Position numbers and translations under genes: made by a program
Shown here: in pieces, positions 26,172 through 34,502 of the stretch
Numbering within the stretch: position 1 is the first letter of the stretch
Layout: the number at the start of each line of letters is the position of its first letter
Assembly: GCF_009745975.1 (NCBI RefSeq)
Contig: NZ_WHOL01000126.1
Span: forward strand, 1 to 64,000
Direction: 5' to 3'
Length of the DNA stretch: 64,000 bases
From: Actinokineospora pegani
GTDB lineage: Bacteria > Actinomycetota > Actinomycetes > Mycobacteriales > Pseudonocardiaceae
The notes under the pieces: generated by a model
What the model was told of the DNA's origin: nothing
Databases searched by the model: none
Seen by the model: only the letters and a program-made list of their open reading frames with translations

Positions 26172-27607
26172 GCTCGGGGGTGAGCACAGTGGTCGCGCGC
26201 TGGTTCGGCTGGATGGCGCCTGCCTGCGCGCCGGTCGCCCTGTCGGCCGTGATCGCCCGCGAGGGCAGGCTGGCGGTGTGGGAGGCGGCCGCGCTGGTCG
26301 TCGTGTTCGGCGTGGCGGTGGCCTCGGCGCGCCGGTGGCCCGGACCGGTCACGGTCGTCTCGGCCGGGGCGTGGCAGCTCGTGTACCTGTCCCGCGTCGA
26401 TGTGGACAGCGCGCTGGGGGCGGTCGCGGCGGCGGGCGGGGTCGCGGTCGTGGCGTTCCTCGCCGGGCGCCACCGCGTGGGGTCGGCGCCCCTGGCGGTC
26501 GCGGGCACCCTCGGCGCCGTCGCCGGGGCCGTCGCGGGCGATGTCGACACGGCCATCGCGGTGGCCGCCGGGACGGCCGTGCCGTGGGCCGTCGGGCACT
26601 ACCGCGCCCGCTACGCGGAGATGGTCCGGATGGGCTGGGACCAGGCCGAGCGGTGGGAGCGGGACGCGGACCGGGCAGCGGAGCGCGAACGGGCCCGCCT
26701 CGCCGCGGACGTGCACGACCTGGTGGGCCACGAACTGGCCCGCGCGGCTCTCCTGGTGGGCTCGCTGGAGGTCTCCCCGACCCTGGCCGCGGGCCAGCGC
26801 GCCACCGTCCGCCAGGCCAGAGCGGCGGTGACGGCGGCGGCCGAGCGGCTGTCCGACGCCGTGCGGCTGCTGCGGTCCGAGGATCGCGAGCCGGTCGAGT
26901 CGGTGGTGGGGCGGGCTCGTCGGTCCGGTGTGGACGTCCAGGTCGTGCAGGAGTGGGAAGGCGACAGAGATCCGGTGGTGGAGCGGACCGTGCACCGGGT
27001 TGTGACGGAGGGGTTGACGAACGCGATGAAGCACGCGGCGGGCGCGCCGGTTCGGGTGCGGGTGCGTGGGGCGGAAGCGGTCGAGGTGGTGGTGACCAGC
27101 GGGCCTGCGAGGTCGACGGTGGGACAGGGGGCGGGGCAGGGCTTGGCGGGGTTGGCGGAGCGGGTGGCGTTGGTGGGGGGTGAGTTCTCGGCTGGGGCGG
27201 CGGCAAGGGGTGGGTTCGAGGTCCGGGCGGTGCTGCCCGTCGTGGCCGCGATCGGGGACGGGGTGACGCGGGCGGCGGTGGAGCGGGGGGTTCGGGACAG
27301 CGCGCGGCGGACGGCGGGCATCGTGGTGGGGGTGTGCGGGGGCGTCCTGGTGTGCGTGCTCGGGTACCTGGTGTTCGACGCCGCGTCGTCGGTGGTGCGG
27401 GCGGAGGACTTCGCGCGGCTGCGGGTCGGGCAGGCGCGGGCGGAGGTCGAGCGGGTGCTGCCCGGTCGGACCCGGGACCGGGACGACGAGCCGGGGTGCC
27501 GCTCGTACGGGACGCACGCCAACCCGTTCGACGGGCAGCGGGCCGACCGGTACCGCCTCTGTTTCCGCGGTGGCACGCTGGTGTCGAAGGAGGTGGTGCG
27601 GCGGTGA
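26168..27607 (+). CDS. Histidine kinase with an extra C-terminal membrane anchor and outer domain
   Basis: A 479-residue NarL-class kinase. The N-terminal 150 residues have several hydrophobic segments. The HisKA_3 motif is R-A-R-L-A-A-D-V-H-D-L-V-G-H-E-L (phospho-His about residue 182). The ATPase domain has T-E-G-L-T-N-A-M-K-H-A and G-Q-G-L-A-G-L-A-E-R. After the ATPase, where such kinases normally end, come another transmembrane helix (about 380-402) and about 75 hydrophilic residues with R-V-G-Q-A-R-A-E-V and two Cys, resembling a SmpA/OmlA-like fold. This places a small domain outside the cell at the C-terminus, which is unusual. It overlaps its partner genes on both sides by 4 bases. 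Confidence 0.85.
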   Translation: MSSGVSTVVARWFGWMAPACAPVALSAVIAREGRLAVWEAAALVVVFGVAVASARRWPGPVTVVSAGAWQLVYLSRVDVDSALGAVAAAGGVAVVAFLAGRHRVGSAPLAVAGTLGAVAGAVAGDVDTAIAVAAGTAVPWAVGHYRARYAEMVRMGWDQAERWERDADRAAERERARLAADVHDLVGHELARAALLVGSLEVSPTLAAGQRATVRQARAAVTAAAERLSDAVRLLRSEDREPVESVVGRARRSGVDVQVVQEWEGDRDPVVERTVHRVVTEGLTNAMKHAAGAPVRVRVRGAEAVEVVVTSGPARSTVGQGAGQGLAGLAERVALVGGEFSAGAAARGGFEVRAVLPVVAAIGDGVTRAAVERGVRDSARRTAGIVVGVCGGVLVCVLGYLVFDAASSVVRAEDFARLRVGQARAEVERVLPGRTRDRDDEPGCRSYGTHANPFDGQRADRYRLCFRGGTLVSKEVVRR

Positions 27608-28797
27608 CCGGCGTGCGGGTCGTGCTGGCCGACGACGAGCCGCTGGTGCGGGCAGGCATCCGAGCGGTGCTGGCCGCCGCCGGGGGTGTCGAGGTCGTCG
27701 CCGAGGCGGCGACCGGGCGCGAAGCCGTCGACCTGGTGCTGGCGCACCGGCCGCGGGTGGCGGTGCTCGACATCCGCATGCCCGACCTGTCCGGCCTCGA
27801 CGCCACCGCCGAGCTGCGCCGCGTGGCCCCCGGCACCGCCGTCCTGATCCTCACGACCTTCGCCGACGACGCCTACATCTCCCGCGCCCTCACCGCCGGG
27901 GCCGCGGGCTTCGTCCTCAAGACCGGCGACCCGCACGACATCCTCCGCGGCGTCCACGCCGTCGCCGCGGGCGCCGCCTACCTGTCCCCCACCGTCGCCA
28001 AGCGCGTCATCGACCACCTCACCGACGGCCCCCGCCTGCGCACCACCGACCGCGCCGCCGCCCTCACCCCCCGCGAACGCCAAGTCCTCGGCCTGGTCGG
28101 CGCGGGCCTGTCCAACGCCGAGATCGCCCGCGCCCTGCACGTGGTCGAGGGCACGGTGAAGGTCTACCTCACCACGATCTTCAAGCGCCTCGACGTCCGC
28201 AACCGCGTGGAGGCCGCCGTGACCCCCACCGCTCACCGCCCTGGCGCCCGCCACGGGATCGCGGCGTCCAGCAGGCCGATCATGCCGGACACGAGGCGCA
28301 TCTGGGCGATGGTGCGGATGTCGGCCTCGACCAGGCGGGGCGAGCAGACCAGGACCGCGGTCGACTGGGCTCGCGACAGCGCGACGTTGAGGCGGTTGCG
28401 GGAGAGCAGGAAGTCCAGTCCCCTGGGCAGGTCCGTGGCCGAGGACGAGGTCATGGTGGCGATGACGACCGGGGCCTCCTGGCCCTGGAAGCGGTCGACG
28501 GTGCCCACGCGGACCTCGGGGTGGCCCGCGTCCTTCAGGGCGCGGGCCACGATGCGCTGCTGCATGTTGTACGGGGCCACGACGAGGAAGTCCGACTGGT
28601 CCAGCGGGCGGGTCCGCGTGCCGTCGGACCAGGGGCGGCCGAGCAGGGAGGCCACTGTGGACACCACGACGGCGGCTTCCTCGGTGGAGCGGGTGGTGTT
28701 GCCGGAGTGCTCGACCATCGCCACGTGCAGCCCCGGCGCCACGCCGTCGACGGCGCGGGTGGCGGCGACCGGGTGGGACTGGAGCATGCCCGCGTAG
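27604..28797 (+). CDS. NarL-type response regulator; C-terminal part of the frame is doubtful
   Basis: The recognisable protein is about 205 residues: a receiver domain with D-D-E near the start, phospho-Asp in V-L-D-I-R-M-P (about residue 55) and T-T-F/K switch residues, then a LuxR helix-turn-helix ending V-R-N-R-V-E-A-A-V near base 28220. It pairs with the histidine kinase whose stop overlaps its GTG. The frame stays open to 28797, but those 190 codons run antisense to the end of the nuclease-helicase gene and are basic, composition-shadow sequence. A TGA in the neighbouring frame at 28220-28222 suggests that the real gene may end there, with an indel in this sequence. Only the first 205 residues should be trusted. 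Confidence 0.75.
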   Translation: MTGVRVVLADDEPLVRAGIRAVLAAAGGVEVVAEAATGREAVDLVLAHRPRVAVLDIRMPDLSGLDATAELRRVAPGTAVLILTTFADDAYISRALTAGAAGFVLKTGDPHDILRGVHAVAAGAAYLSPTVAKRVIDHLTDGPRLRTTDRAAALTPRERQVLGLVGAGLSNAEIARALHVVEGTVKVYLTTIFKRLDVRNRVEAAVTPTAHRPGARHGIAASSRPIMPDTRRIWAMVRMSASTRRGEQTRTAVDWARDSATLRRLRESRKSSPLGRSVAEDEVMVAMTTGASWPWKRSTVPTRTSGWPASFRARATMRCCMLYGATTRKSDWSSGRVRVPSDQGRPSREATVDTTTAASSVERVVLPECSTIATCSPGATPSTARVAATGWDWSMPA

Positions 28798-31571
28798 GAC
28801 AGGTTCGACACCGGGGCGCACACCGCCGGGTGCATGCGGCGGGACTGGTCGAGGAAGTAGCCCAGGGCGGGCGGCACGACGTCGGCGGCGCCGATGAGGT
28901 GGCCCAGGGCGGAGGCCTCGGCGCCCGCGGGGTGGGTGCCCTGCACGACCTGGGGGAGCTGCTGCGGGTCGCCGAGCAGGACCAGGTTGTCGGCGGCCAT
29001 CGACACGGCCAGGGCGTCGACCAGCGAGAACTGGCCCGCCTCGTCGACCAGGAGGATGTCGAGGCCGCGCACGGACGGGTTGGCGAAGGTCCACGCGGTG
29101 CCGCCGACCACGTGTCCGCCGGGGTGGTCCTCGCGCCAGCGGGCGAGCGCCTTGTTGTCCTTGGGCGTGTCCCACGGGACCTCGACGGGCTTGCCGCGGC
29201 CCAGGCCCTTGGCGACCGGGATACCGGGCGCGGCGGTCAGGGCGGCCGACAGCACGTTCTCCACGGCCTTGTGGCTGTTGGACGTGACGCCGACGGACTT
29301 GCCCTGGTCGACCAGGTGCTTGATCAACTGGGCGGCGAGGTAGGTCTTGCCCGCGCCGGGCGGGCCCTGCACCGCCAGCACCGACCGGTCCAGGCCGTCG
29401 ACCGCCTCCAGCACCGTCGCGACCAGGTCGAAGCCGGGGTCGGGCAGCTCGCGCGGCGGCAGGCGGCGCAGCAGGTCGACGCCGGGGTGCGCGGGCAGGT
29501 CGGGCAGCCCGGCGGCGACGAGCTCGGCGAGCTCCTCGACGGCCTTGTCCTTGGGCGTGGGCGAGATCGGCTTGCCCGGCAGCACCGCCTCCGGCGCCGC
29601 GGCGAACTGCTCGGCCACGGGCGCGGTCTCCACCAGCTCCAGCCGGTCGGCGTGGGCCGAGACCACGGTGGCGTCGCGGCCCTCGTCGGGGTAGCGCAGG
29701 CGCACCTGGTCGCCGGGGGCGAACGGGTGCGGGCGGTCGGGGTCGCACGCCATGGTGATGGTGCGGCGGGCGTTGCGCTGGCGGCCCTGCGGCTGCTCCC
29801 ACTCCCCCACCCGCATCGACACCGGGACCGCGCAGTTGCCGTCGGACTCCAAGTCGGACAGCGGCACGGCCATGCGGTGGAAGAACTCCCACCACGCCGG
29901 GTTCGCCTCGCGCCGGTAGTAGCCGACGGCGGCGGCCAGCAGCGCGCGGGCCCGGTCGTCGCCGGTGAAGTCGGCCGAGTCCTCGGGCAGGCCCTCGATC
30001 AGCGGTTCGACCAGCATGGCGATCCGCTTCTCGCGCTCCTCGCGCTCGGCCGCCTTGGCCTCGTCGACGATGTCCGGCGGCGGCGGCTCGACCGACTCGA
30101 TGCCGCGCTCGGCGCGGACGCGGTGCAGGAAGCCGAACAGCTCCATGGTCGACACGCAGTCGTACTCGTTGTAGTCGGCGATGCCGCGCAGCACCTCGTC
30201 GGCGCGCTCGACCTCGCCGAGGGCGGTCAGCGTCAGGTACTCCTCGTAGGCCTCGATGCTCGACGCGGCGGTCTTCACCTCGCCCTCGCGCGCCGAGGGC
30301 ATGTAGAGCGGTTCGAGGTACTTGATGGAGTACGAGCGCTGCGACACCCGCAGGCCCTTGCGGACCACGGCGTAGAGGTCGACCAGGGCGCCCGCGCGCA
30401 GCAGCTCGTCGACCGCGGCCTCCCGGGTGCCGTGCAGGGCGGCGAGCCGCTTGACGGCGGCGGCCTCGTAGGGCGCGTAGTGGTAGATGTGCGCGCCGGG
30501 GTGCTCGGCGAGCCGGTTGACGGCGAAGTCGACGAAGTCCTCGAACGCCTCGCGCTCCTGGCGCCGCGAGTGCGCCCAGAACGGGGTGAACTGGCGGACC
30601 CCGTCGCGGGTGACCGCGCCGAACAGGTACTCCAGGCCCTCCCCGCCGACCGCGTACGGGTCGCCCTCCATGTCGAAGAAGACGTCGCCGGGGCTGGGCG
30701 CGGGCAGCTCGGCCAGCGCCGCGGGGTCGACGACCTCGTAGCTGACCTCGCCGGTGGCGTCCTGGCGGACCTGGATGGCGGCCTGGGCGCGCAGCGCGGC
30801 GAACGACCCGGCGGAGACCGACCTCGGCCGCTCGTCCGCCTCGGCCAGCGCGTCGATGGTGTCGAGCCCGGCGGCGGCGAGCTTGCGGCGCTGGTCGGCG
30901 CGGATGCCCGCGACCAGCGACAGGTCGCGGGCGCTCGCGCGCCCGTCGGCGCAGTGCGTGGCGAACGCGCAGCCGCCACAGGCCGGGCGCTCGTCGGCCC
31001 ACAGCCGCTCGGGCAGGCCGGGGGCCCGCGACAGCAGCCGGTCGCGCAGGCGGCGCAGCAGCGGCAGGAAGTCCTCGACCAGGAAGGACTCGGTGGTGCC
31101 GTCGCCGAGCAGCAGGTGCATCCTGGGCCCGGTCGGCCATCCCGCCCGGCGCAGCGCGTCGGCGTAGGCGGCGAGCTGGATCACCGCGGACGGCTTGGCC
31201 CGGCGGGCCAGCTTGGTGTCGTAGACCTCGTAGCGGCCGCGCTCGTCGCGGCGCAGGAAGTCCGCCCGCCCGGAGAACTCGCCGTCGACGAACACCGCCT
31301 GGTAGACGACCTCGGCCCCGGCGGCGAGCGCCTCGGCGGTGCGGGCGGCCGCGGTGTCGGTGTCGACCTCGGCGATCTCCACCACCGCGCTGACCTCGGC
31401 GCGCAGCGCGCCGAGGGTGGCCTTCTCGTGCTCGCGGCCGTGCTTGGCGGCCAGCCCGTCGCCGCCGTCGCCGGGCTCGGGCGCCCCGGGCAGACCGGCC
31501 TTGCGCGCCTGCCGCAGAACGCTGCGGTGCTCGCAGTCCAGCAGGTCGGCGAGGTCGGACGGCGTGTACAC
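28233..31571 (-). CDS. RecB-like nuclease / RNase H-like / SF1 helicase fusion
   Basis: A 1112-residue protein. Residues 1-260 form a Cas4/RecB-like nuclease (TM0106 family) with D-C-E-H-R near the start and a Cys cluster C-G-G-C-A-F-A-T-H-C for an Fe-S site. Next is an RNase H/YprB-like exonuclease domain (D-V-F-F-D-M-E-G-D-P at about 320, Y-N-E-Y-D-C-V-S-T later). The C-terminal half is an SF1B (Upf1/Dna2-like) helicase with Q-G-P-P-G-A-G-K-T, L-L-V-D-E-A-G-Q, G-D-P-Q-Q-L-P-Q and N-V-A-L-S-R-A-Q. It probably processes DNA or RNA ends in repair or defence; the exact role is not established. It starts at a GTG (31571) and stands alone. Confidence 0.9.
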   Translation of the reverse strand: MYTPSDLADLLDCEHRSVLRQARKAGLPGAPEPGDGGDGLAAKHGREHEKATLGALRAEVSAVVEIAEVDTDTAAARTAEALAAGAEVVYQAVFVDGEFSGRADFLRRDERGRYEVYDTKLARRAKPSAVIQLAAYADALRRAGWPTGPRMHLLLGDGTTESFLVEDFLPLLRRLRDRLLSRAPGLPERLWADERPACGGCAFATHCADGRASARDLSLVAGIRADQRRKLAAAGLDTIDALAEADERPRSVSAGSFAALRAQAAIQVRQDATGEVSYEVVDPAALAELPAPSPGDVFFDMEGDPYAVGGEGLEYLFGAVTRDGVRQFTPFWAHSRRQEREAFEDFVDFAVNRLAEHPGAHIYHYAPYEAAAVKRLAALHGTREAAVDELLRAGALVDLYAVVRKGLRVSQRSYSIKYLEPLYMPSAREGEVKTAASSIEAYEEYLTLTALGEVERADEVLRGIADYNEYDCVSTMELFGFLHRVRAERGIESVEPPPPDIVDEAKAAEREEREKRIAMLVEPLIEGLPEDSADFTGDDRARALLAAAVGYYRREANPAWWEFFHRMAVPLSDLESDGNCAVPVSMRVGEWEQPQGRQRNARRTITMACDPDRPHPFAPGDQVRLRYPDEGRDATVVSAHADRLELVETAPVAEQFAAAPEAVLPGKPISPTPKDKAVEELAELVAAGLPDLPAHPGVDLLRRLPPRELPDPGFDLVATVLEAVDGLDRSVLAVQGPPGAGKTYLAAQLIKHLVDQGKSVGVTSNSHKAVENVLSAALTAAPGIPVAKGLGRGKPVEVPWDTPKDNKALARWREDHPGGHVVGGTAWTFANPSVRGLDILLVDEAGQFSLVDALAVSMAADNLVLLGDPQQLPQVVQGTHPAGAEASALGHLIGAADVVPPALGYFLDQSRRMHPAVCAPVSNLSYAGMLQSHPVAATRAVDGVAPGLHVAMVEHSGNTTRSTEEAAVVVSTVASLLGRPWSDGTRTRPLDQSDFLVVAPYNMQQRIVARALKDAGHPEVRVGTVDRFQGQEAPVVIATMTSSSATDLPRGLDFLLSRNRLNVALSRAQSTAVLVCSPRLVEADIRTIAQMRLVSGMIGLLDAAIPWRAPGR

Positions 31572-31665
31572 CGCGGAGAGTCTGGCAGCCGGGCCGGACC
31601 GGACACAGGAGCGACACGCCCGGAACCCGCGCGCGCCCGACGGCCCGGCTCGCCATCATGTCGGC

Positions 31666-32229
31666 ATGCCCCTCGACACCCTCCGCCTCGATGTGGCCGT
31701 CCCGCTCGACTCCACCGACAGGCCGACCCACGCGGTGCGGGTGTTCGTCGACGAGGTCGAGCGGACCGAGCGCGGGGCCGGGATGGGGATGGACCCCTAC
31801 GACGTGTTCGTGCCGGTCAACCGCCTGGTCGCGGCGGCGGAGCCGCGCACGGTGCCGATCGCCCGCTGCTCGTGCGGGAGCTACGGGTGCGGCCGCACCG
31901 ACGTGACGATCACCCGGGTCGGCTGGCGCTGGCCGGGGCGGACTGGGAGGCGTTGGCGCGGCACGGGTTGACGCCGGGTTTCGTGGGTGGGGCCCCCTGG
32001 GACCCCGGGGTGTTCGTGATCTCGTTGAGATACCGCGCCTCCGAGCACCAGGTGTTCTTGCGCGAGCCCTGGGGCGAAGGCTCCCCCGGAGGACCTGGCG
32101 GAGCGGTTGATCGCGCGGCTGGCGGCCCCGCCGCGGGAGTGGGATGCCACCTGGCACCCCATCGTCGTCAAGAAGACCGACCCACCCGCGATCGCGGGTG
32201 CGGGGTGGCAGCGCCACAGGTACCCCTAG
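31666..32229 (+). pseudogene. Frameshifted hypothetical gene (two breaks)
   Basis: The frame from ATG 31666 (M-P-L-D-T-L-R-L-D-V) is protein-like up to about 31915, with a C-S-C-G-S-Y-G-C-G cluster. Protein-like sequence then continues in a second frame (L-A-G-A-D-W-E-A-L-A-R-H-G-L-T-P, later W-D-P-G-V-F-V-I-S-L-R-Y) to about 32084. A run of five C is followed by a third frame (E-D-L-A-E-R-L-I-A-R-L, then W-H-P-I-V-V-K-K-T) to the TAG at 32227. Joined, it would give about 187 residues of a hypothetical actinobacterial protein. Either a decaying gene or two indel errors. Confidence 0.65.
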
Positions 32230-32361
32230 CCGTCCGCCCGCGCTCGCTGACCCCGCGTCGCGGCGGCGAATCCGATAGTCCTAGTAGGACGATCAACTCA
32301 CCTGGCGGTGGTGTGGCCACCGACCACGGCCACCCCGTTGCGCCTCTGCGAACATGAGGAC

Positions 32362-32772
32362 ATGTTCAGCCGTTTCACCACCACCGCGCGGAACGCGGTC
32401 CTGCACGCGGGCTTGCGCGCGAAGGCGGAGCAGAGCGACGAGATCCACGCGGGCCACCTCCTGCTCGGCGTGGTCGACGCGGGCGGAATCGGAGCCGCGG
32501 CGCTGGACCGGGACGCCGACGCGGTGCGGCGGGCGCTGGACACGGCCCCCGTCCGCTGGTCGGCGTGGCGGCGCTGGCGCGACCGCCGCTTCGAGCCGCC
32601 CCTGTCGGCTGAGGCCAAGCGCGCCCTGCGGGCGGCGGAACGGGCGGCCGCGGGACCGATCGACTCGGGGCACCTCGCGCTCGGCGCGCTGGAGGTCGTC
32701 GCCATGCCCGCGGACGGCGTGGCCGACCGCGTCGCCGAGCGGCGAGCGGCCCAGGCGGAGCCGACCGCCTAG
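32362..32772 (+). CDS. Clp N-terminal (Clp_R) domain protein
   Basis: A 136-residue protein opening M-F-S-R-F-T-T-T-A-R-N-A-V-L-H-A, with H-A-G-H-L-L-L-G-V and a second half-repeat H-L-A-L-G-A-L-E. This is the two-repeat N-domain of ClpA/ClpC chaperones without any ATPase. Stand-alone Clp_R proteins may act as adaptors or decoys for ClpC; no partner is nearby. The start at 32362 is chosen by family N-terminus; the ribosome site GAGGA is unusually close. Its TAG shares bases with the stop of the converging exporter gene (CTAG). Confidence 0.8.
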   Translation: MFSRFTTTARNAVLHAGLRAKAEQSDEIHAGHLLLGVVDAGGIGAAALDRDADAVRRALDTAPVRWSAWRRWRDRRFEPPLSAEAKRALRAAERAAAGPIDSGHLALGALEVVAMPADGVADRVAERRAAQAEPTA

Positions 32773-33983
32773 TCCCTGGTCCCGTGGGCGGTGGAACGCA
32801 GTGCGCGCGGGAGGCTGATCGCCACCGCGGCGGTGGCCAGCACGCCCGCGCCGCCCGCGATGAGCAGTGTCGTCGGGGCGTCGGTGGCGTCCAGCAGGAG
32901 GCCGCCGCCCAGGTAGGAGATGGCCGCTGCGATGCCGATGGCCCCGTAGAGGTTGCCGAAGACCCGGCCCAGGAGGGCGGCGGGGACCAGGCGTTGCAGC
33001 AGGGTCGAGGAGGCCACGTCCATGGCGGCCAAGCCCAGGCCGCGGACGGCCTGGACCGCGAAGGCGGCGGACACGGCCCAGGCCAGGCCGGTGAGCAGGT
33101 TGCCCGCGCTGCTCACCAGGAAGCCGCCGACCAGCAGCGCGGTCATCGATGCCGCGGGGGCGAACCGGGTCAGCAGGGCGTACCCGGCCAGCAGGCCGAC
33201 GCCGACCGCGCCCAGCAGCAGCCCGACCGCCGAGCCGCCCGCCTGGAAGGTCTCGGTGGCCAGCAGCACCAGCGCCACGTCGTCGACGCCGTTGCACGCC
33301 ACGACCGCCACGAACCCGATCGCGACCACCCGCACCGGCCGGGTCCGCAGGATGTAGCCCAGCCCCACCCTGGCCTGCCCCAGCAGCGACTCCCCCGGCG
33401 ACGGCGTCGGCGGCAGCGACGGCACCCGGACCAGCACCAACGCCGAGATCAGGAAGGACGCCGCGTCCACCAGCAGCACCCCGCGCACGCCCAGCACCGG
33501 CAGCAGCGCCGCCGCGAGCAGCGGTCCGAACGCCTCGGCGGCGTTGGCGCCGAAGCCGACCGCCGAGTTCGCCGTCTCCAGGTCCCGGTCGCCCACCAGC
33601 GCGGGCACGGCCGACCGGGACGCGGGCTGGAAGACCTGGCCCGCCAGCGCGCGCACCCCGACCAGCACCAGCAGCGGCCCCAGCGGCGGCAGCGCGACCG
33701 CGATCGCCAGCACGGCGGCGGCCTGCACGAGTTCGCACACCACCATCACCCGCCGCCGGTCGAACCGGTCGGCCACCGCCCCGGCCAGCGGGCCGGTCAG
33801 CGCGGGCACGAAGTCGCCGACCAGCAGCAGCAACGCCACCGCCACGCCCTGCCCGGTGGTCGCCGCGACGTGCAGCATCAGGGCCACCAGGCTCAGCGCG
33901 TCGCCCCCGTAGGAGATGACGCGCGCGGTGAACAGGGCGCGCAGCGGCCGATTGGCGCGCAACAGCCCGAAGGCGGTGGGCAT
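32769..33983 (-). CDS. MFS transporter, EntS-like
   Basis: A 404-residue polytopic protein with about twelve hydrophobic segments. G-A-V-A-D-R-F-D-R-R-R-V is the loop 2-3 motif, and R-A-L-A-G-Q-V-F-Q-P-A-S-R-S-A is typical of the MFS_3 (enterobactin exporter/macrolide efflux) branch. It exports a small molecule by proton antiport; the substrate is not predictable. It is monocistronic, convergent with the Clp-N gene, and divergent from the hydrolase region across about 280 bases. Confidence 0.87.
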   Translation of the reverse strand: MPTAFGLLRANRPLRALFTARVISYGGDALSLVALMLHVAATTGQGVAVALLLLVGDFVPALTGPLAGAVADRFDRRRVMVVCELVQAAAVLAIAVALPPLGPLLVLVGVRALAGQVFQPASRSAVPALVGDRDLETANSAVGFGANAAEAFGPLLAAALLPVLGVRGVLLVDAASFLISALVLVRVPSLPPTPSPGESLLGQARVGLGYILRTRPVRVVAIGFVAVVACNGVDDVALVLLATETFQAGGSAVGLLLGAVGVGLLAGYALLTRFAPAASMTALLVGGFLVSSAGNLLTGLAWAVSAAFAVQAVRGLGLAAMDVASSTLLQRLVPAALLGRVFGNLYGAIGIAAAISYLGGGLLLDATDAPTTLLIAGGAGVLATAAVAISLPRALRSTAHGTRD

Positions 33984-34167
33984 GGCTCCCCCGAGGCGTC
34001 AGCCGTTGGTGATCGGGGCACCGTAGCGGGCCGGGTCCGGCGCCACGCACCGGTTTTCGCCGCGCCCGGGTGTTGTCACGCGATTGCCAGAAGCGGCCCC
34101 CGCCGGTGTCAGGCCCCGGCGAAGACCCACCGGGTGGCGACAAAACCGGGGTCGCGCCATTTCGAAA

Positions 34168-34196
34168 TTGACAATTTTCCCCGCTCCGCAACGATT
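34168..34196 (+). promoter_or_regulatory. Candidate promoter upstream of the small ORF and hydrolase
   Basis: A perfect TTGACA (34168-34173), a 17-base spacer and a weak ACGATT (34191-34196) lie in an AT-rich patch of the 34.0-34.3 kb gap, about 70 bases before the small ORF. Confidence 0.4.
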
Positions 34197-34268
34197 GCGT
34201 CCCAGTATTCCCAGGTGGAACACTTCGGTCACCAACCCATGGGAATGACCGCAGGAGGCGATACCGGA

Positions 34269-34424
34269 ATGGCAGGAAAATCCTGGGTCGCAACCGCGCG
34301 CACGGCTTCGGACCGCCACCACGCCCACACCGCCCCGGCGGCCACCCCCGCGCGGCGCGAGGAGCCCCACCCCGAGGACCGCGCGAAGGCGATCGCCCGC
34401 GCCCAGGCCGCGCCCGTCCCCTGA
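34269..34424 (+). CDS. Small ORF whose tail resembles the downstream hydrolase C-terminus
   Basis: A 51-codon frame with AGGAGG 10 bases before its ATG. The body is His/Ala/Pro-rich with no recognisable domain, but its final residues A-I-A-R-A-Q-A-A-P-V-P match the last residues A-V-A-R-A-Q-A-A-Q-V-P of the hydrolase encoded 79 bases downstream. It may be the remnant of a tandem hydrolase paralogue that lost its middle, or a real small peptide. An in-frame ATG also exists at 34245, before the ribosome site. Confidence 0.5.
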   Translation: MAGKSWVATARTASDRHHAHTAPAATPARREEPHPEDRAKAIARAQAAPVP

Positions 34425-34502
34425 CCCGGGACACCGGCCGCTGGTCCTCCCTCCCCGTCCGGGCCCCATGAACCCCTGGCACGACAACGAAGGAGAACCT
34501 TG

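Noticed and set aside
26611-32217. Very long minus-strand frame (over 1800 codons) across the kinase, regulator and helicase region
   Set aside because: It is an antisense or alternate-frame shadow in high-GC DNA: arginine/alanine/proline-rich with no domain. The real genes in other frames have clear motifs.
27570-32357. Very long plus-strand frame opposite the helicase
   Set aside because: The pattern is what third-position GC bias produces opposite a real gene. Only its piece near 31.92-32.08 kb reads as protein, and that belongs to the frameshifted gene.
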